From Agrocybe praecox (taxonomy: Eukaryota > Basidiomycota > Agaricomycetes > Agaricales > Agrocybaceae), in contig OZ024852.1 in the NCBI GenBank assembly GCA_964017145.1, positions 2,419,945 through 2,483,944 on the forward strand: 64,000 bases of DNA, written 5' to 3'. Under the pieces are notes generated by a model. That model did no database searches and had not been told where the DNA came from. It worked only from the letters and a program-made list of their open reading frames with translations. A program made the translations under genes and the position numbers. Shown one piece after another: positions 36,069-47,062 of the stretch (positions within the stretch are counted from its first letter, which is position 1; every line of letters starts with the position of its first letter).

Positions 36069-37878
36069 GAATGTGTGAAGAGGGGTTAAAAGTGAGAAGA
36101 CAAATTTGGAATTTATTTCTATTTCTGCGCACTGTGTCACGCCGTCCCTGTGACGCACCTCATCAAGCCGACATCACTGCCGCTATTGATTGCCGTCATT
36201 ACACCATCATACTCTCACACATGTTTTTTTTTTCTAGGTTCTTTCTCCTTTTTACATCCCTTTCCTCCGTGCAACCCTTTTCCACAGCGCGCAGATAGAT
36301 CTAGACTCTTGAACCATTCCCACTAGTTCTTCTTGTTTTACGAGACAACCCACACGAGGGGGCTGCGCTCTCCCATGCTGGTTTAAAATCGTTTGGCGCG
36401 AGTTCGAAAATCAGTCTAGACCCGCCGGGAAATACTCGTCGATGCAATCCTTAGATGAACGAGGGATTGATTATAATCAGATATACCGAAAACATGGACA
36501 AATGACGATACATCCTATATCATATAATTCTCACTGTCAACCCCGTCGATTTCGTCCCTTGTCTCCTTGATGCTACTTGAACTTGGTCTGGAGTGGGCCA
36601 CTCAATTAATTCGCGATCTTGACCAGTACATTCACTGCTGCGGTTGTACTTGACTCTTTTTAATTTACTGTAAATTTACTGCCGCTAGAAAAGGACGAAC
36701 CCTTTTAGTACCTTCTGGATGCTGGGCATGAGGAGTGGAAACTTTGTTATAACGAAACTTGATTGTTAAAGCTTCGTACCTTGTGCAACCTTACGCAACC
36801 CCCGAGAGTTTCTCCCTCTGAAAAATATGTACATATCTCTCCGATGTTGTCTCGGATCTGTCAAACGTCAAATCGTGACAATTGCCATGTTTTCATATAA
36901 CCAACCCTGTTCTCCTCTTCAATCCTCTGGGGAAACGATCGGCACTCTGCGTAGCTCCTGCAGTATGTACCTGATCATGACGAAGGCTTAACGGACTCTG
37001 TTGCGCTCATCGAACCAGATGGACATAGCCTTTCTCTTTGTCTTGCGTATAGTATGTCTATATCTATTCGTTGATAGATTAAATTTCTTTTCTGGGCTAC
37101 TCTCTCCCCCGGGGCCATGCCACGGGAAATGACGCATCGACTCATATCAAACATGTGGCCGTTAACTGCGTCATGCCATGCTTGTAGTAGCTATATACTT
37201 GTCTCTGTCCCGCGGAGTAGCATTGTTTTCGCAATATCTCCGGTAAGTACTGTGCAGGTACGCGGGTTTCTCTCTTAATTCTATGGAATGGTCACCTTCG
37301 AAAAATCGCCCTTCATAACCAAAATGTGGAGAACAAAAAGGCGTGTTCTCCTCGATTTAATAAATCAAATCTACCTGTCGATGACCTCGGTTTGTTGTCC
37401 CACCCCAAAAATTTCTGACTTGATGATTTGGAGTATAAGTATCGGTTTGCCCCTTCAGAGCACGACGCCTCTGGGAGAGAGTTTGGCAGGCCCAAGACAG
37501 ATGACATGTGGACGGGACTCGTCGCCTAAAAGCTTGTTTAAACAAAACGGAAAAGAGCGAATGCGATACGGAGGTATAAAGGTAGAAAATCTTTGATCCT
37601 ACTACAATCCTGTTGAAGACTCGACAAAATGGCCTGCGGCTGCAATGTGCTTTTTCTGGACGCTTGTCCCTTTGTGGAGAACTTCATCTATGCTGCATTT
37701 TTGTTTCCAGATAGAAGCTCCGCCTACTAGCGAAATGGCACTCCACACCCTCCTTTTTTTTTATACGGCGCTCCACTTCGACATAGCTGAAAGATGGCAT
37801 CTCAGCATGGGCATGATGCTACGACTCTGTATCAATACATTAAATCGCTAAGGTTCAATTTTTAGGAAGGCACTCGAG
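36069..37878. other. Intergenic, nothing recognised
   Basis: About 1.8 kb with no supported gene. Short TATA-like words occur (for example about 37,574), and several short open frames lack motifs. Near 37,560-37,900 the sequence resembles a promoter more than coding DNA. Confidence 0.45.
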
Positions 37879-37887
37879 GTATAAAAG
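37879..37887 (+). promoter_or_regulatory. TATA box of the hydrophobin gene
   Basis: GGTATAAAAGG lies about 80 bp before the hydrophobin ATG, the right distance for a fungal TATA box plus a short leader. Strong TATA promoters are usual for hydrophobins. Confidence 0.65.
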
Positions 37888-37964
37888 GTACGAACCATCG
37901 CTTTCTGGGTGTTATTCACTCGAACATCCTTCGTCGTTCGTTCGATAACCCACTGCACAGCACG

Positions 37965-38408
37965 ATGCGCATACCATTTTATCATATAGCCACCAGCGCT
38001 ATTGCATTCTCCAGCCTTGCGGCCGCCACACCAGTTCGTCGCGATCAATGCGACACTGGATCCTTGCAGTGCTGTAACAGCGTCCAAGCAGCGGACAGCA
38101 CAGCTATCTCAACAATCCTTGCACTACTTGGCATTAACGCTCAAGACGTAAGCGCCTTAGTTGGTCTTACTTGCACTCCTATCACCGTCGTCGGTGCTGG
38201 AAGCGACTCATGGTAAATCGTTTCTTTCTTTGCTTTTGTACCACATGCTGATGAATGTGTTTTAATTATAGTACGGCTCAGCCTGCCTGCTGCACAAACA
38301 ACTCGTTCCGTAAGCTCAATAATCCTTCGACTTTTGTTGAATGAACGTCTCTAATTTACGTCGTCAGATGGAGCCGTCGCTTTGGGATGCACGCCAATCA
38401 GTCTCTGA
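37965..38408 (+). CDS. Class I hydrophobin
   Basis: Small secreted amphipathic protein that self-assembles into water-repellent rodlets on aerial hyphae and fruit bodies. Three exons. Signal peptide MRIPFYHIATSAIAFSSLAA, a short mature N-terminus (TPVRRDQC), then the eight-cysteine pattern: C..QCCN..LTC..SDSC..ACCTNNSF..LGC. The joint TG|T makes the fifth cysteine and TTC C|AT joins NNSF to HGAVALGCTPISL. The stop is at 38406-38408. Spacing between the CC pair and the third single Cys fits class I. The protein ends two or three residues earlier than many agaric hydrophobins. Confidence 0.92.
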
Positions 38409-38594
38409 GCTACTGCTAGTTTATTTTTATTTCGCTGTCTTAGTGCCTTGTACTTTTCTATTGTCATTTTTTTACTTTCATTCAAATCGTGTCATCTGCC
38501 ATGAGAAAGCTTTCCATCACGTCCAAGGGTTTTTGCGACATTGGGCCTGAATTAGGATTCGCTTGCCAAATTTAGCTTGTACATCGCGTACGTG

Positions 38595-38622
38595 ACGCGT
38601 GACAATTCTGCCAGTTACGCGT
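38595..38622. promoter_or_regulatory. Two ACGCGT (MluI cell-cycle box) sites upstream of condensin
   Basis: ACGCGT at 38,595-38,600 and 38,617-38,622, 52-80 bp before the condensin start codon. In fungi this is the MBF core site for G1/S genes. Function here is inferred from position and gene class. Confidence 0.55.
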
Positions 38623-38674
38623 CGCGAAGACCCGATCACGTGCTCTAAAACAGGCTTTGTTGAAGACTTTCACG

Positions 38675-41600
38675 ATGGCACCTGCGCGACGAGCTCGTTC
38701 CCCAGCCAATGAACCTATGTATGCCGACGACACAGATGTAGAATCAGAAAACGACACCCCGAAACCTCAAAGGAGCTTAAAGAAGCGCGTCAGTGAAATT
38801 TACCACCCAGACAACGAAGGAGGTTTCACTGAAGCAGGCGGTGCTGCTAGGCCCCCTTTGAGGACCGTGAATATCAACGACGATGCTGCGGAGAAGAGGC
38901 GGAGAAGGAAAAGCACGAAACATGGCGTTAACGAAAATGCTTTGGCTGGGCCTTCGTCTGAAGGGGCGATGCAACAGGATTCACAAACAGATAACAGTGC
39001 TGAAAGCTCAAGGGCTGTTGGCACCAAACAGAAACCGCTGAAAAGCGTCGTGGCACCGACAATTAACGTTCCTCGCGATGTTATGAGTTCCAACTTCGAA
39101 GAATGGATGAAGATGGCCACCGATAACGTTTGTCTAACACGATGCTTTTTTCTTCGTTTCGCAAATTAACGTAATACAATTCATCGACAGAAAATTAACG
39201 CGCAAAACTCCTGGGACTTTGCGCTGATTGATTACTTTCATGATATGTCCCTACTGAGAAACAACGACGACAACTCCATTAACTTCCAACGTGCTTCATT
39301 TACACTTGACGGATGCGTGAAGATCTGGACAAGTCGCGTCGACAGTGTCGGAACTGAAACAGGCAAACTCCTCAGCAATCTCGAGTCTGGCGGTAAAGAT
39401 GGCAATAACGATGATGGCGAGAACTCCGACAATCCTGACGGCGATCCCACTCAAGGAGGCAAAAAGAAGAGTAAAAAACATACCGCCGGCAATACCTTGG
39501 CCAAAGACCCCGCCACCTTGAAGAACAAGAAGCCAGACTTGGAGTTCTCTGTCGATCCTTTATTCAAGAAGACATGTGCAGACTTCGACGAGGGTGGAGC
39601 GAGTGGTCTCCTCATGAACCATTTGTCATTGGGTATTGGCTCAGAAGGGTGTATGAGAGTAATATTCGATGCCAGTGATCCCATGGGTCAAGTTGAAGAA
39701 GATGATCCAATTCAGGAACCTGAGGAGGAACTCAACTTGAGTTATTTGCGAAGTAGGTATCTCAACATTGTCATCCATTTCTAATTTCTGAATCAATCTC
39801 TCTATAGGTCACTTCTTCCCTGATCTGTCAGTGTTAGAAGACAAAGCCATCTCCCATTCCCTCGCCGACTTCTCTTTCGCCAAAGACGCCTTTAACTTCG
39901 ACAACACTAACAACAGCATGTACCAAGAGAACACACAGCATTTCGGGAACGACGGTGCAAACTCTGACGATGATGACAACGACAACTTCGGTATGAACCT
40001 TGACGTGCCTGGAGCAGACGCCCCCGAAGTAGAAGACTTCTTCGTAGGTGCTGATGCTGTAGGAGACGACTTTGGCGCGGACATGATGGGCGGAGACGAC
40101 TTTGGAGGCGATAACGCCTCTCAAGACGGTTCTGCAGATCATGCTGGAGGTGAACCTCAAGGTCGCCCTGGTCCTTTCGTACCTTTTGACCCTCGCAAAC
40201 TGCCGAGTGAACGCGATTTGGTGCTCGCAATGGCGGACCCGGATGCGGAGGGTGCTTTGGAGTACTTCGACAATGCTTTATTGAAGAATTGGGCTGGACC
40301 GGAACATTGGAAATTGAGGAAGAATTTCCGTAGAGGTAAGTCGATCTTTATAACCTATAGTGTAATTCAGACCTTGACCAGTCATCTATCAACTTAGCCG
40401 AAACAGACGGTGCGGCAAAACCCAACAAACGCCAAAAGAAAGACCCACTCCGCATTGATTTCTCTGCACCTCTGGAAAAGGATCTACGTGAGGTGACAAA
40501 GGAGTTGTTTGCAGGAGTAACCAAGGGTGCAGGTATCAATATGACGGGCACTGCTACAGGTAAAGGCGCGAAAAACTCGAAGAAAGTTGTGAAGGACAAG
40601 AAGGAAGATTATAGGCTACCTGACGATATGCATTTTTCAAGCAAGCAACTTGTTACACTGTTTTTGAAGCCCAAGTTTTTCGTGAGTGGTTTCCTAGATT
40701 GCACATGTTCCTAAAACTGAGCTTACTATTCCACGTTATCCAGCTAAGAATGCGCGGTCGACGCGTGAGGATAAACGAAGGTGACGGCGAGGTTGACGAG
40801 AACTTCTGGGCACAAGCAGCTGCAGACCAAGCCGCGAACAGAAATCATGACGACGACGACGATAGTAAGCTATTTCCGCTAAGTTTGCACTCCCTCCTCT
40901 TCCAGTCTAATGATGCACGTTTCCAGTGAACGAGCCTGCTCCCTTCAACACCCAATTTTTCCACGACGACGACTTCGGTCCTGGATTCGAGGACGATGGT
41001 GGTTATGACGGCGACATTGGTCCTTCTAATGGCACCAATGCTGAAATGGACGGCGAAGAGCAAGATCTTCTCGCTGCTACCCAAGGCCAGACGCGTCGCG
41101 TCAAACCTGAATTCGTTAATTATACCAGGAGAGCGAAGAGAGTGGATGTGAGAAAGTTGAAGGAGAATATCTGGAAGGGACTGGATATTGTCATCGAAAA
41201 GAAAGAAGAGAAGCAGAAGGAGCAAGATAGTATGGTTCGTGTTTGATTTTTGTTCGAATCCCTCTCGATAGGATGTTGACACTGTCTTTTTTTCTTTCTG
41301 TACAGGACGTGGACGATCCCGAAGACCCCGACAAGCCCGCACCCACCGATCCCTCCGAATCCCGCCAATTCAGTCAGGTAATTTCTGGTCTGCAGAAATC
41401 CTATCCCAAAGATAAAATGGACGAGATCAGCACGAGTTTCTGTTTCATCTGTTTACTGCATTTGGCCAACGAACAGGGCTTGAAGCTCGAGAGCAAGGCT
41501 TTGGGGGGCGAGAAGGAAAGGGGGCTGGTCGAAGATGCGGTTGTCGAAGATGTGGTTGAAGATGGGACAGAAGAGGTGGTCGATGGGGAGAAGAAGATTG

Positions 41601-41718
41601 GTAATATCTGGGATATTAAGGTATGTTTATCTTCTTTTGTTTTAGAAACAGCAGATGGTTAATCTGCTTTGAATCATGGTAGATTTATCGCGACCCAGAC
41701 GCGACCCAGTCGGCATAG
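38675..41718 (+). CDS. BRN1: Condensin complex subunit 2 (CAP-H/Barren, yeast Brn1)
   Basis: Kleisin subunit that bridges the Smc2/Smc4 heads and binds the HEAT subunits to compact mitotic chromosomes. About eight exons. N-terminal basic low-complexity part with an SLKKRVSEIYHP motif, then the conserved Barren block SSNFEEWMKMATDN | KINAQNSWDFALIDYFHDMS. FTLDGCVKIWTSRVDSVGTE and GLLMNHLSLGIGSEGCMRVI follow. An acidic middle (many Asp runs) precedes YRLPDDMHFSSKQLVTLFLK and RRVRINEGDGEVDENFWAQ. The C-terminal winged-helix part has RQFSQVISGLQKSYPKDKMD and STSFCFICLLHLANEQGLKL. The last exon IYRDPDATQSA ends at 41718. Start chosen at ATG 38675 (an upstream in-frame codon is TTG). Single copy and intact. 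Confidence 0.95.
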
Positions 41719-42861
41719 ATGGGATAACACACACTGATCATGCATTGGTATATTCGTGATCATCTGTTTCATCTCACTTCTATACAATTCTCTCTCTAGT
41801 ATTTTGATTTAGGTTGCATATAGTTATTATTTCCCTCTTTGTCTCTCTCTGTTGCGACTCACGTTCTAGTAACTTCCTTTCCTTTATTTCCTTTTTTTGT
41901 GTTGTTTTTCTAAAATCTTGCGCTTATATATACTACTACAGTAGCATGCGTAATCCTGTTGTATAATATTACAAGCGTGAATAAACATATTCATGACCAT
42001 GGAATAGCACGAAGCGCGAGGAGGGCATACAATCGGTTGCGAGAGACTTAGAGTAATTTGCTGTGGCGTGTAATTCCGCTCTGAGACTCAATCAGATTAT
42101 AGGTAAAGATACGAGATATTTCCACTACAGGACCTTCTTCGTCTTGGAAATCAGTGGAGAATGTTCTCTAAGACCTAGATAACAACCGCGAACTATTAGA
42201 AAAACACAGGGAAACCAGAAGGCTTTCAACGCTATAGCAGTCAATGGAGACCAGAGTGGAGAAGTTGAAGCACCATGGAATAAAAGATGCAAAAAGGGAC
42301 CTTTAAATACAACCAGCTAATTACTTGCTTCATCCTGCTTTCTACCCGCTTTTTTAACCTACTAAAACTCTTCCAGTTGCAAAGTCGAGCTTTAGCTAAC
42401 GGCAGAATTTTGTCAACGGCACTCTATTTAAGCTGAAATATCAGGACTTCTCGCACTTCGTAGAAATAGAGCATTCTTAGTAGTTGGTAAACCGTTGCAA
42501 AAGGCATGTAACCTGTATATATTTGAGGCATATTTATCTACGGCATAGAGAAGCATATGGGTATGCATCCGACGTACTATCGGAAGTAGTTGGTTCTAGA
42601 AATACAGAGGACGAGGCAAATGCACTAGTAAGGCTACAGTTATGATGGCAAAAAACCAAAGAGAAAGCAAGGTATAATCGATACAGTTGAGCATGAGATA
42701 GTTGATGTGGTATAGGCAGTCGATGCTGTGGTTGATTGGGTGGTGGTACAACGACGAAGGACCTCTCTAAGGCGGGTTCATCGTTCATTATGAGAAGAAA
42801 CGTATCGTGGGCTGTCGTCGTCGTCGGTGATGCAGATGATGGATGATGGAAAGCACACATT
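41719..42861. other. Intergenic, nothing recognised
   Basis: Downstream region of condensin, AT-rich. The minus-strand open frame at 42,534-42,860 lies directly after the stop of the small protein gene and is probably its 3' untranslated region. Confidence 0.45.
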
Positions 42862-43261
42862 CTAGTGCTTGGCGAGCCACGCAGTCCACAAGCCCTCGTA
42901 TTTCTTCTGGTAACGCGAGCTGATCTGCTTGTACTGCGAAAAAGCCTTAGAGTTTTTCGGGAGCTCGAGCATGCCTTGCTCGTTCAATAGATCACAGTCG
43001 ATTTCCGACGGTGGGAGGACCGTGAGCAAGTCCGAAGACGAGATGCGTGCACATGGTACACTGGATGCAAGGAAGACACCCTCGCCAAAGGGGGTGTATG
43101 TGTGCACGTCAAGGTATTTCTCGCGTTTGCTGTGAGAGCGAGCAGCTGGAAGGTAGAGTAAGTTTATGATTGACTTGTATTATATTGAGTAGATGTGTAC
43201 CTTGAACGAGCATGACTTGGTTCTTTACAAGGGCGACAGCGATGCTTCCATCTGCGAACAT
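42862..43261 (-). CDS. Small protein of unknown function
   Basis: Two exons joined in phase 1 across an intron with clear borders (gtacac...ttccag): MFADGSIAVALVKNQVMLVQ then AARSHSKREKYLDVHTYTPF, ending KKYEGLWTAWLAKH at 42862. About 114 residues, no signal peptide or membrane segment. The purine-rich leader before the ATG (ACAACAAACAAAATG) fits a fungal start. I do not recognise the family. Composition and codon use look like a real gene, but no homology evidence is available. Confidence 0.5.
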
Positions 43262-44544
43262 TTTGTTTGTTGTTCTGAAGAGTTGAGAAAGATGACAAGA
43301 AACTGAGGATATTCACTCTAGTGAGAATAGAACTTGAGGAACTGAGAAATAACTTGAACATCGTCCAAGTTTATATAGAATGAACTGGCTATTGTTCTCT
43401 TCAAAGAAGCGACTATAACGCGCGTTTCGTAAACACGCACGGTGAGATGAGCCGCACCAGCAAGATTAAGTAGTACAAGGATGATGTTCCAGAATGGGCC
43501 TAAGGGACAAGCGGCAGCCTGTTTACTACCTTCCTTTTTGGGAATCCAATACATTTGGTTCTCTCCCCTTTGACTATGTCCTTTGTCGAGCTTTGTCAGT
43601 GTCTTACAAGACCCAGCAGCTGGATTTGGCCCATAATTTGAACTCGCCTCAGTCAGAAATACATCCAAGAACCCATTTCTGCTAGTCCTTTTCAGTTTTG
43701 CTTATTGTTGGAGAACAATGAGCTCTGGCGGCTGGCCCGACATAACAATAGGACCTTTACCTCGCTCGCTTCTTCTGTCTCCCTCTATCATCGTGTGACT
43801 CGGTCCTTGCCTTCTATCAACGTAACATATGTATTGAAGGCCCACCTCTCGAGTCTGGCGACATCTGCAACGTTCATTTATCTGTCGAAGCTCCGAAAAC
43901 ATACTCTATTACTTTATGGGCTACCTTTCATTAATTCAGGTCTTTGGATTCAAGTGTTCGGATTATTCAATCAAGATTTACCTGCCGATAGCTGAGCATC
44001 CATGCCCACCATGTTCACAATAGTCAAACAAGGTCTCCCCGAGGCCCGGCGGGCAAAGGGTTTCGAGGGCATAGAGTGCAACGCTACGGAGGGACTGCGA
44101 TACCGTGCTTTTCACCGCCTCATGAGTAACGCCCTCAATGGCGGTTCATGTATGTTGCGGTAGAGAGCCTAGCTCGGGTCCTGAGGCTTGAGGACGACGA
44201 GTCCCAGTAGCGGTAACCCGACGACGTTGACTTGCGTTTGATAAAACGTTAGGTTGCAAGGCGACGGGGATTGTCTCATGTTGGCCGCCATAGTCGAGCA
44301 ACTCGAACCCTGAAACCGACTCTTGTCAGACTCCCGACATTCGATACTAGACAACCAACTTCGAATCACAAGTGAGTCTACTATTCCACGCCTTTTTCCA
44401 TCAATTTTTCATTGCATTGTGCTCCTATTCCGAAGACATCTGGTCTGTTAGAAAACTGGCCGGCGGACAGGTCGCCAGACGGTCTGCCGGACAATATCTT
44501 CTTAATGTGACAAAGCGGGTGGGCAAAGTAAAATTGTCAATGTA
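43262..44544. other. Intergenic or uncertain coding
   Basis: Contains open frames at 43,318-43,668 (minus), 43,705-43,995 (plus) and a short stretch at about 44,010-44,160 (plus) reading TIVKQGLPEARRAKGFEG and LRYRAFHRLMSNALNGG. These look protein-like but I could not connect them to anything. No tRNA found despite tRNA-like words near 44,290-44,350. Confidence 0.35.
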
Positions 44545-44955
44545 ATGCCCTACATCACTTCCATCACACCGGCGCTGCCTGATGCACTGAGGGAGCGCTT
44601 GGAGAATATCCCGAGTCCCGACATGATTAAACGTGATCAAAAGCGCGCATGGCGGCGTCGCAGTTCGATGTCCGCCGAACCGTTGAGCGAACCTTTTTCC
44701 CAGTAAGTAGAAATTCAGACCAATTTAAAGGAAACTTGACCAAAATTGATTGCCTGCAGGAAGGGAGTGAGTGAGCCATCTCAGCCATCTCCGTTTTCCC
44801 TTTACTTTCGTGTTTTTTTGTCTCGACTTGCCTTGGGAGACCCTTTGTGCTTTGTACTCCAAGTGGGACGTATTTTAGTCCTACCTCTCACCTCACCTCA
44901 ACCTCGATGCAGGCTTAATTATACCCAGCTATTTTTGTTCCTGGGACTGCCTTTT
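44545..44955 (+). CDS. Short two-exon candidate gene, unrecognised
   Basis: ATG at 44545 opens MPYITSITPALPDALRERLE, NIPSPDMIKRDQKRAWRRR and SMSAEPLSEPFS. A GTAAGT donor at about 44,704 and a CCTGCAG acceptor at about 44,759 join it to KGVSEPSQPSPFSLYFRVF, ending near 44,955. Splice signals are good and the first exon looks coding. It may instead be the 3' end of a longer or degraded gene. Function unknown. Confidence 0.35.
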
Positions 44956-45216
44956 TGATGTCTTCCTTTTATCTTTTTCTCAAAGGCGAAATGCGTGACT
45001 GAACTCGGCAGTACATAGTACAAGTACCAGGTGACGTCTTGCAGATGGAGAATAGAGCCTGAAGAGGAAGGCAATGTACTTGTGGGACTGCGTGTTTTTC
45101 ATTCATTGTCATAAACTCCGTGTTTAAAGGGCCTAATACCCCAGCAAAGTTGTCCGACTCAACACGTTGACTTTGGTCCTCAACTGGTTTCGCGCACGTA
45201 ATGACTAGTCTATGCT

Positions 45217-45427
45217 TTCAAACACTTGTGTAGCAAGTAGAAGACAAATGTCGACGAGTTCAAACAGACAAATACAAAAATATACTTACAGCCGAGAAAT
45301 TTTACATAGAGGGGGGGATTTGATATGGCCAACCATCGCACCTACAGCGAAGGGGCAAAACCGTAAGTCATCACGTTAAGAAAGAAATGCAAATTAAAAC
45401 ATACTCAGAACATACAGAGGAAGGCAA
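45217..45427. repeat. Source of the duplicated PPOX 3'-flank
   Basis: From about 45,217 (TTCAAACACTTGTGTAGCAA) onward this flank and the adjoining gene end are copied at 55,809-56,418. Confidence 0.65.
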
Positions 45428-46469
45428 CTAGAAATTCTTTAATTTGATCCCAACAGCAGTTGAAATATTCGCCCAAAAGCCAGAAACAAAAACGCCAAAC
45501 ACGAACGCCAAAACAACCTTTGGATCCACCCAATGCTGAAAAACAGCCACGATACCCTTCCCTTTAATTCGCTCGTCGTCTTTCCTCCACTTGGTATCGA
45601 ATGGCTTAAAAACCTTGTGCGATTTATACGCAATCTCCAGCCCCGTAAGGCCGTCGATGCTCTTCGCGTTATGTTCTCGCCAGTATCCTTTCAGGCCTTT
45701 CTCAGGGAGGGGAGGGAGGACATGACCGTCTTCGACTTCGTTTGAAGGGTTGGATTCGTCGAAGCAGCTCGCGGCTTTGATGTCTTGGGACTCTTTCTGG
45801 GCTGCCATATCGTGCAATTTCATGCGGTCACATTTGAATTCGAAGAATGGGATCGAATATCCACATGACTAGGAAGATTGATTAAAATCTGTGCCGACTG
45901 TACGTAGGTGAGGTGGGACGGACGTACCGAGCCAACTTTGTGGATATCAAGCTCGATTACGGACCGAGAACCTGGTTGCCTTTTCTCGAGGGGGATCAAG
46001 GCGTTGTATTCGGGAGAGTCGTATTCGTACACTTTGCCTGGATGTATGCGCGTCGTTAATAATGTTGATACTTGAAAACGAAATCAACATAAGTGAAAAG
46101 CAACGTACCATATCCAAAGAGCCGAACAATACGAGGAGGTCCCTCGAACGCGACGAACATGATCGTCATCCTGCCATTCTCTTTGAGATGGGCGGTTGTT
46201 TCGATTCCTATAGCATTGCCCAAGTAAGAATCTGTTCTCAAAACACAACACTGAACACCGAAGAATGGAATCAGGGACTCACCACTCCCACTCATATCCT
46301 CATACCACACCGTCTTCGAATCGACGATATGGAAAGTCCCTTCGAACCCCTTCGGAGAAACGTTGACGTGACCCTTCTCCGACAACGCTGCAGACGCGAC
46401 GAAGAACATCTTCTGTTGCTTGATCCATGGTACGAGGAAGGAAGGAATCTCGTCGTAGAATTTGCCCAT
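45428..46469 (-). CDS. Pyridoxamine 5'-phosphate oxidase-like flavin-binding protein
   Basis: Member of the PPOX split-barrel family (FMN- or F420-type binding); agaric members are cytosolic or membrane-tethered oxidoreductases of unknown substrate. Starts MGKFYDEIPSFLVPWIKQQK then FFVASAALSEKGHVNVSPKG, the family's first strand and SP-K/G cofactor region. Across introns come DMSGSG|IETTAHLKENGRMTIMFVAF and GPPRIVRLFGYG|KVYEYDS. Next is a CGYSIPFFEFKCDRMKLHDM exon. The C-terminus (KSIDGLTGLEIAYKSHKV, then VVLAFVFGVFVSGFWANIST) carries one likely membrane helix. Introns are 50-75 bp with good borders. Intact; its last exon and flank are duplicated at 55.8 kb. Confidence 0.8.
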
Positions 46470-46808
46470 AGTGCTTTAAGTAGGTGTTGGTTCAGGAAAG
46501 AGTTTTCCAGCAATTTCCCAGAGGCCAGAGTATCCCTGGGAGTTTGGCAATATGACTCCTCGCTAGCTTCGGACTCGGTGGGTTCGGAGGATGATATAGA
46601 TGGCTTCCTACATATTTCCACTTTTACGGAAGATTAACGACGCGCCGCTGTATAGAGTATATCCTTTCGAATTCTGTGTCAATGTTATTTTCAGAAACAT
46701 AATATTGGGCCATGGATGATGGCTTGTGTAGGTTGTGGTCGGTTGTTAGACTCCGATATTCCGTTTTGATGTGCGTCCAAAGTCGTTAATAGCATCCGGC
46801 ATCAGTTA

Positions 46809-46946
46809 TGGTGGCCTGGAACCACCAGGATGTTTTTCAATTTTTAGTTTTTCATTTTGATCGCTTCCTAGCTTGTCGCTCTCACGTTAGCACATCAAAA
46901 TCAGAAACTAGAAACTTAAGAATACCCTGGCAGTTCCAGGCCACCG
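46809..46946. mobile_element. MITE-like hairpin element with TA duplication
   Basis: 138-bp near-complete inverted repeat: left arm TGGTGGCCTGGAACCACCAG and onward to about 46,861; right arm from about 46,894 to TTCCAGGCCACCG. Both ends are flanked by TA (46,807-08 and 46,947-48), as for Tc1/mariner-type non-autonomous elements. The arms pair over about 52 bp with mismatches. A half-copy lies at about 23,730-23,796. Confidence 0.75.
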
Positions 46947-47062
46947 TAAAGGCTACATAGACGACTTTCATACTACAACAACAAGCCGAAGAAAATGTAT
47001 AAGTAATATCAAAGTAATATAGTATACCAGATCGGAAAGATAGGAAACTTGGAAGGTGTGTC

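Noticed and set aside
44280..44350. tRNA-like sequence on the minus strand (GGGTTCGAG, GTTGTCTAGT)
   Set aside because: Acceptor, T and anticodon arms do not pair; likely chance or a very old relic.
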